Shown one piece after another: positions 30,931 through 35,929 of a stretch of 35,929 nt of DNA (position 1 is its first letter; each line of letters begins with the position of its first letter). This DNA comes from CAYNXB01 sp964401045 (lineage in GTDB: Bacteria; Pseudomonadota; Alphaproteobacteria; Sphingomonadales; Sphingomonadaceae). The stretch covers positions 1 to 35,929 of the forward strand of contig CAYNXB010000021.1 in NCBI GenBank assembly GCA_964401045.1, read 5' to 3'. Position numbers and translations under genes: made by a program. The notes beneath the pieces were generated by a model. It made no database searches. It was not told the DNA's origin and saw only the letters and a program-made list of their open reading frames with translations.

Positions 30931-33900
30931 ATGATCGCACGCATCCTCGACGCATCGATCCGCTTCCGCTGGGCAGTCGTGATCGTCACCCTCATCGTCT
31001 CGGCCTACGGCGTGACGCAGCTGCTCAAGCTGCCGATCGACGCGGTCCCCGACATCACCAACAAGCAGGTGCAGATCAACACGGTCTCGCCGAACCTCGG
31101 GCCGCTCGACATGGAGCGGCTGGTCACCTTCCCGGTCGAAACGGCGATGGCCGGCATTCCCGGCCTCGAGAGCACGCGCTCGATCTCGCGCAACGGGTTC
31201 AGCCAGGTCACGGTGATCTTCGAGGACCACACCGACCTCTACTTCGCGCGCCAGCAGGTAGCCGAACGGCTGGGTCAGGCCAAGGGCACGCTGCCCGAAG
31301 ACGTCGAGCCCGAGATGGGTCCGGTCTCGACCGGGCTCGGCGAAGTCCTCATGTACGTGGTCGACTTCGCCCCCGCCGGTACCAAGGCCAATCCACGGGT
31401 CGCGGGCCGTCCGGGTTTTCAGCCTGACGGCTCGTTCCTGACGCCGGCGGGCGAGATCCTGACCGACGAAGTCGCCAAGCAGGGCTACCTGCGCTCGGTG
31501 CAGGACTGGGTGATCCGGCCGCAGCTGCGCTCGGTCACCGGCGTCGCCGGGATCGATTCGATCGGCGGCTACGAGAAGCAGTTCGTCGTCCAGCCCGACG
31601 CCGCGCGGATGTCGAGCTACGGCATCTCGTTCTCGGAGCTGGCCGAAGCGCTCGAAGCGGCCAACATCTCGGTCGGCGCGAACTTCGTCGAACGCGGCGG
31701 CGAGGCGTTCCTCGTCCGCGCCGACGGGCGTATCCGCACGCTCGACGAGATCGAGCGTGCGACGGTCGCCTCGCGCGGCGGGGTCGCGGTGCAGGTGCGC
31801 GATGTCGCGACGGTCAGCGTAGGCGGTGACTTGCGCACCGGCTCGGCGACCGAGAACGGCCGGGAAGTAGTCGTCGGCACCGTGCTGATGCTCGCCGACG
31901 GCAACAGCCGCATCGTTGCCGCTGCCGCCGCCGACCGGCTCGAAGAAGTCGCCAAGTCCCTGCCGCCAGGAATCCGGGTCACCACGGTGCTCGACCGCTC
32001 GGAACTGGTCGATGCCACGATCGGCACGGTCGAGGAGAACCTGCTGTTCGGAGCGCTGCTGGTGATCGGCGTGCTGTTCTGGCTGCTTGGCAACTTCCGC
32101 GCGGCGCTGATCGCCGCGATGGTCATCCCGATCTCGTTCCTGGTCATGGGAACGGGCATGAATCTGACCGGTACCTCGGGCAACCTGATGAGCCTCGGAG
32201 CGCTCGACTTTGGCCTCATCGTCGACGGATCGATCATCATCATCGAGAACTGCCTCCAGCGGCTGGCGCACCGTCAGCAGGCCGAAGGGCGCATCCTGTC
32301 GCAGAGCGAACGATTGCACGAGGTGTTCGAGGCTTCGAAGGAAATGGTCCGGCCGACGCTGTTCGGCCAGGCGATCATCTTCCTGGTGTTCGTGCCGCTG
32401 CTCACGTTCGAGGGGGTCGAGGGCAAGACCTTCTCGCCGATGGCCGTTACCGTGCTCTTGGCGCTTGCCGGCGCCTTCATCGCATCGCTGACCTTCGTTC
32501 CGGCCATGGTCGCCATCCTTATTCGCGGCGAAGTGGCGGAGAAGGACGTGAAGGCGGTGGCCTGGGTCAAGGAGCGCTACGAGCCGGTGCTCGGCCGGGT
32601 CATCGCCCGGCCGTGGCCATGGGTCGGCGCGGGTGCGGGGACCTTTGCCGCCGCGGCTCTCGTCTTCACCATGCTCGGCAGCGAGTTCCTGCCGGTGCTC
32701 GGTGAAGGCAACCTCGCAATGCAGGCGGTGCGCATTCCGTCGACCTCGCTCTCGCAGTCGACGCGGATGCAGGAGCAAGTCGAAAAGACCGTGGCCAAGC
32801 TGCCCGAAGTGGCCTTCGTCTATTCGAAGACCGGCACCGCCGAGGTCGCGAGCGACCCTATGCCGCCCAATGCCTCGGACACGTTCATCATCCTCAAGCC
32901 GAAGGACCAATGGCCCGACGGCGTGAGCACCAAGGACGACGTGATCGAACGCGTCGAGGAAGCGTTGGAACCGCTGGTCGGCAATGCGTTCGAGATCAGC
33001 CAGCCGATCCAGCTGCGCTTCAACGAGCTGATCGCCGGCGTTCGCGGCGACATCGCGGTCAAGGTCTATGGCGACGACCTCGAAGCCATGGGCCGCACCG
33101 CCAACGAGATCGCCGCGATCCTCAACACCGTGCCGGGTGCCGCCGACGTCAAGGTCGAGCAGACCGAAGGCTTCCCGGTGCTCGACGTGCAGTTCGATCG
33201 CGACGCGATCGCCCGCTACGGTCTCAGTCTCCAGGACGTCAGCGACACCGTCGCGGCGGCGATGGGGGGACGCGAGGCCGGCATCGTGTTCGAGGGCGAC
33301 CGCCGATACGACGTTGTCGTCCGGCTCGACCAGGTCACCCGCAACAACCTCGACGCGGTCGGCGCCCTGCCGGTCATGCTGCCCGGCGAGGATGCCCACC
33401 GTGCCTCGGTGCCGCTCCGCGAACTGGCGCGCTTCACCTTCTCCGAAGGCTTGAACCAGGTCAGCCGCGAGAACGGCAAGCGGCGCGTCGTCGTCCAGGC
33501 CAACGTGCGCGGCAACGACCTCGGGTCGTTCGTCGCCGAGGCGCAGGGCAAGGTGGCGGAACAGGTTCAATTGCCGGCCGGCACGTTCATCGAGTGGGGC
33601 GGACAGTTCGAGAATCTCGAAGCCGCCTCGGCGCGCCTGTCGCTGGTCATACCGCTGATCTTCGCCGCGATCTTCGGTCTCCTGTTCATGGCCCTTGGCG
33701 GAGTCCGGCAGTCGCTGGCGGTCTATTCGGCGATACCGCTGGCCCTGGCCGGCGGCGTGTTCGCACTGCTGGTGACGGGTTTCCCGTTCTCGGTGTCCGC
33801 GGCGGTCGGCTTCATTGTCCTGTCCGGCGTGACCGTGCTCAACGGCCTGGTGGTCATGACCAGCGTCAACCAGCGGCTCGACGCCGGCATGCCAGTCGAC

Positions 33901-34185
33901 GAGGCGATCAGGGAGGGCACGATGGAACGGGTGCGGGCAGTGCTGATGACCGGCATCGTCCCGGCGATCGGGTTTGTGCCGATGGCGATCGCGACCGGCA
34001 CCGGGGCGGAAGTGCAGAAGCCCTTGGCGGTAGTCGTCATCGGCGGGTTGATCACCTCGACGCTGCTGACGCTGTTCGTCCTGCCGGCGATCAGCCACCT
34101 GCTGCTGCGCGGGCGGCACAAGAAGCACGTCGCCGGCGATTACACCGACGTCGACGCGCTCGGCTCGGAACTTCCCGCGACCTAG
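30931..34185 (+). CDS. czcA: CzcA-like heavy-metal RND efflux transporter
   Basis: A 1084-aa inner-membrane proton-metal antiporter of the HAE/HME-RND family. Twelve membrane helices and two large periplasmic loops have the standard order. The signature DFGLIVDGSIIIIEN in helix 4 supplies the acidic residues D426, D432 and E439 at the same spacing as D402, D408 and E415 of Cupriavidus CzcA, which are needed for proton-coupled divalent cation transport. The start MIARILDASIRFRW and LPIDAVPDITNKQVQINT are typical. Cobalt, zinc or cadmium are the expected substrates; which one cannot be read from the sequence. It starts one base after czcB. A hairpin lies before the next gene. Confidence 0.95.
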   Translation: MIARILDASIRFRWAVVIVTLIVSAYGVTQLLKLPIDAVPDITNKQVQINTVSPNLGPLDMERLVTFPVETAMAGIPGLESTRSISRNGFSQVTVIFEDHTDLYFARQQVAERLGQAKGTLPEDVEPEMGPVSTGLGEVLMYVVDFAPAGTKANPRVAGRPGFQPDGSFLTPAGEILTDEVAKQGYLRSVQDWVIRPQLRSVTGVAGIDSIGGYEKQFVVQPDAARMSSYGISFSELAEALEAANISVGANFVERGGEAFLVRADGRIRTLDEIERATVASRGGVAVQVRDVATVSVGGDLRTGSATENGREVVVGTVLMLADGNSRIVAAAAADRLEEVAKSLPPGIRVTTVLDRSELVDATIGTVEENLLFGALLVIGVLFWLLGNFRAALIAAMVIPISFLVMGTGMNLTGTSGNLMSLGALDFGLIVDGSIIIIENCLQRLAHRQQAEGRILSQSERLHEVFEASKEMVRPTLFGQAIIFLVFVPLLTFEGVEGKTFSPMAVTVLLALAGAFIASLTFVPAMVAILIRGEVAEKDVKAVAWVKERYEPVLGRVIARPWPWVGAGAGTFAAAALVFTMLGSEFLPVLGEGNLAMQAVRIPSTSLSQSTRMQEQVEKTVAKLPEVAFVYSKTGTAEVASDPMPPNASDTFIILKPKDQWPDGVSTKDDVIERVEEALEPLVGNAFEISQPIQLRFNELIAGVRGDIAVKVYGDDLEAMGRTANEIAAILNTVPGAADVKVEQTEGFPVLDVQFDRDAIARYGLSLQDVSDTVAAAMGGREAGIVFEGDRRYDVVVRLDQVTRNNLDAVGALPVMLPGEDAHRASVPLRELARFTFSEGLNQVSRENGKRRVVVQANVRGNDLGSFVAEAQGKVAEQVQLPAGTFIEWGGQFENLEAASARLSLVIPLIFAAIFGLLFMALGGVRQSLAVYSAIPLALAGGVFALLVTGFPFSVSAAVGFIVLSGVTVLNGLVVMTSVNQRLDAGMPVDEAIREGTMERVRAVLMTGIVPAIGFVPMAIATGTGAEVQKPLAVVVIGGLITSTLLTLFVLPAISHLLLRGRHKKHVAGDYTDVDALGSELPAT

Positions 34186-34222
34186 GACGGTGGAAGTGGG
34201 ACCGAGCCGCAACCACAACGAT

Positions 34223-34247
34223 GCGGGCCGGACACCGTCCGGCCCGC
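34223..34247 (+). terminator. strong hairpin between czcA and the P-type ATPase gene
   Basis: GCGGGCCGGAC (34223-34233) and GTCCGGCCCGC (34237-34247) form a perfect 11-bp stem with an ACC loop, extended by imperfect CGAT/ATCG pairs. No T-tract follows. It may attenuate read-through or protect the czcCBA transcript end, lowering expression of the downstream ATPase. Confidence 0.5.
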
Positions 34248-34272
34248 CATCGGCATACGAGGGACATGGTGC

Positions 34273-35929
34273 ATGACCGAAAAGCTCCAGCTCGACATCC
34301 CGCTGGTTCTTCCCGAGGTTGCGGATGAGTCGGACGCCTGCGTCGGCCGTCTGACAGCCGCCCTGGCGGCACGGCCGGGCGTCGAGCGTGTGCACATCCT
34401 GCCGGCGAGCGAGAGCGGCCCTGCCCAGCTCTGCCTGCATTACGATCCCGAACTCCTGTCGCTGCCGCGCATTCGCGAGATCGTGGCGGCCACCGGCGCC
34501 GCGGTAACCGAGCGCTACGGCCATGTGCTGTGGACCGTGGAGGGCATCGGGCACGCCCGGCGCGCGCGGACCGTCTCCGAAAGGCTTGCCGTGCTTCCCG
34601 GCGTGCTGGAGGCGGATGCCACCGCCGCCGGGCTGGTCCGGGTCGAATATGACCGCGAGCGTGTATCCGAGAGCAACATCCTCGCCGCGCTCGCCCGGCT
34701 CGGCGTGCGTCCCGCAGTCGCACCGGGAAAGAAGGGGGAGGCGGCCGTCCGTCCTGCGGATGCGCCCGACCACGGCCCGGGCGATGGCCACGACCATGCG
34801 CACGGGGCCTTCCTCGGCCCCAACACCGAACTGATCTTCGCGCTCGTTTCGGGCGGACTGCTGGCGGTCGGCTTCGCCATCGACATGCTGGTGGGCAGCG
34901 CGCCGGCCTGGCTTCCGATCGTGCTCTATCTCGGCGCCTATTTCTTCGGCGGGTTCTTCACCCTGCGCGAGGCGATCGACAACCTCCGCCTCAAGAAGTT
35001 CGAGATCGACACGCTGATGCTGGTCGCGGCCGCCGGCGCGGCCGCGCTCGGGGCTTTCGCCGAAGGCGCGCTGCTGCTGTTCCTGTTCAGCCTGGGGCAC
35101 GCGCTCGAGCACTACGCCATGGGCCGCGCCCGGCGAGCGATCGAGGCGCTTGCCGAGCTCGCCCCGCAAACCGCGCTGGTCCGTCGTGGCGAAGAGCTCG
35201 TCGAGGTCCCGGTCGAGGAGCTTGCGGTGGGCGACACGGTGGTGGTCCGGCCCGATGTGCGGTTCCCGGCCGACGGTTTCGTCGTCAAGGGCACCAGCAG
35301 CGTCAACCAGGCGCCGGTGACCGGCGAGAGCATGCCGGTCGACAAGCGAGCCGTGCCCGACGCGGTCGCCGCCCGCGCCCGGCCCGACGCCGTCGAAGCC
35401 GCTCACCGCGTGTTCGCCGGCACGATCAACGGCAGCGGGCTGGTCGAGGTCGAGGTCACCCGCAAGTCGACCGACAGCGCGCTCGCCAAGGTCGTCCAGC
35501 TGGTCAGCGGGGCCGAGACGCAGAAGTCGCCCACGCAGCGCTTCACCGATCGCTTCGAGCGCGTGTTCGTGCCTTCGGTGCTCGGCCTGACGGTGCTCCT
35601 GCTGTTCGCCTGGGTGGTGGTCGACGAGCCCTTCCGCGACAGCTTCTACCGCGCGATGGCGGTCCTGGTCGCGGCGAGCCCGTGCGCGCTCGCTATCGCT
35701 ACGCCCAGCGCCGTGCTCTCGGGCGTCGCCCGCGCCGCGCGCGGCGGCGTGCTGGTCAAGGGCGGCGGGCCGCTCGAGAACCTCGGCACCCTCAGCGCGA
35801 TCGCCTTCGACAAGACCGGCACGCTCACGGAAGGCCGTCCGCGCATTACCGACGTGGTCGTCGCCCAGGGCGTAACCGAGGAGGAATTGCTCCGGGTCGC
35901 GGTGGCGGTCGAGGCGCTCAGTGACCATC
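34273..35929 (+). CDS. P1B-type metal-transporting ATPase, CzcP/CadA-like (cut by window end)
   Basis: The first 552 residues of a metal-exporting P-type ATPase; the rest lies beyond the window. The N-terminal 160 residues look like two metal-binding-domain relics (SDACVGRLTAAL-type folds) without the usual CxxC. A histidine- and aspartate-rich linker DHGPGDGHDHAHG (about 166-178) follows, then membrane helices, the actuator TGE (350-352), the ion-binding SPC motif in helix 4 (469-471, ASPCALAIATP) and the phosphorylation site DKTGT (D513). SPC, rather than CPC, is the mark of the P1B-4 group that includes CzcP and cobalt or zinc exporters. The ATG at 34273 lies 87 bases after czcA; same-strand operon. 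Confidence 0.9.
   Translation, partial: MTEKLQLDIPLVLPEVADESDACVGRLTAALAARPGVERVHILPASESGPAQLCLHYDPELLSLPRIREIVAATGAAVTERYGHVLWTVEGIGHARRARTVSERLAVLPGVLEADATAAGLVRVEYDRERVSESNILAALARLGVRPAVAPGKKGEAAVRPADAPDHGPGDGHDHAHGAFLGPNTELIFALVSGGLLAVGFAIDMLVGSAPAWLPIVLYLGAYFFGGFFTLREAIDNLRLKKFEIDTLMLVAAAGAAALGAFAEGALLLFLFSLGHALEHYAMGRARRAIEALAELAPQTALVRRGEELVEVPVEELAVGDTVVVRPDVRFPADGFVVKGTSSVNQAPVTGESMPVDKRAVPDAVAARARPDAVEAAHRVFAGTINGSGLVEVEVTRKSTDSALAKVVQLVSGAETQKSPTQRFTDRFERVFVPSVLGLTVLLLFAWVVVDEPFRDSFYRAMAVLVAASPCALAIATPSAVLSGVARAARGGVLVKGGGPLENLGTLSAIAFDKTGTLTEGRPRITDVVVAQGVTEEELLRVAVAVEALSDH

Noticed and set aside
30892..35928. A 1678-codon open frame on the minus strand opposite czcB, czcA and the P-type ATPase
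   Set aside because: It is the complement of three well-supported genes. Its composition (rich in Arg, His, Asp, Gln) is that of a GC-rich shadow frame, and it has no domain.
1..35929. CRISPR arrays, rRNA and tRNA genes
   Set aside because: No regularly spaced repeats and no tRNA or rRNA consensus segments were noticed on reading through the window; a dedicated scan was not possible.

Overview
The window is GC-rich DNA (by eye about 65 percent GC, falling clearly over 13.5-18.5 kb) from an alphaproteobacterium, most likely a member of the Sphingomonadales. The gene set (large ParB-like protein, ArdC, DUF2493/SLOG protein, plasmid-type SSB, ribbon-helix-helix protein, TraD-like coupling protein, MobF relaxase) is that of a conjugative plasmid or integrative conjugative element. 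Organism and replicon type are inferred from gene content. No rRNA, tRNA, CRISPR array or intact insertion sequence was seen.

Layout. (1) 0-0.45 kb, minus strand: a thiol-switch ArsR/BigR-type repressor and the start of the gene it probably controls, with a concentric palindromic operator upstream. (2) 0.9-10.6 kb, mostly plus strand: backbone genes resembling a plasmid leading region: ParB-like protein, ArdC antirestriction protein, a Xre/RES toxin-antitoxin pair, a DUF2493 protein, SSB and a 73-aa protein. Several have leader hairpins that pair with their ribosome binding site. A cytochrome c-FTR1 iron permease (minus) and two small minus-strand genes lie among them. (3) 11.0-21.8 kb: a probable integrated element of about 10.8 kb, bounded by a 12-bp exact direct repeat (15 of 16 bp). 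It starts with two translationally coupled tyrosine recombinases, then carries a compact three-gene operon (two-Rossmann flavoprotein-like protein, degenerate trypsin-like protein, large tandem KaiC-like ATPase), and opposite it a coupled restriction-modification operon (C5 methyltransferase, Eco29kI-like GIY-YIG nuclease, Vsr). (4) 22.0-27.7 kb: DNA-processing genes for conjugation (RHH protein, TraD-type coupling ATPase, TraI/TrwC relaxase-helicase). (5) 28.0 kb to the end: a heavy-metal efflux operon (CzcI-like periplasmic protein, CzcC, CzcB, CzcA, and a P1B-type ATPase cut by the window end).

How it fits together. The conjugation genes move the replicon. ArdC and SSB are typical functions needed early in a recipient. 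The integrated island adds defence (restriction-modification plus the uncharacterised three-gene operon). The metal and iron genes give the host a selectable benefit. The best candidate for an undescribed system is the three-gene operon at 13.58-18.54 kb. Its genes overlap by 8 bp at both junctions and it sits between an integrase pair and a restriction-modification cassette. The recurring ribosome-binding-site hairpins and the nearly superposed direct repeats are the other observations most worth checking.
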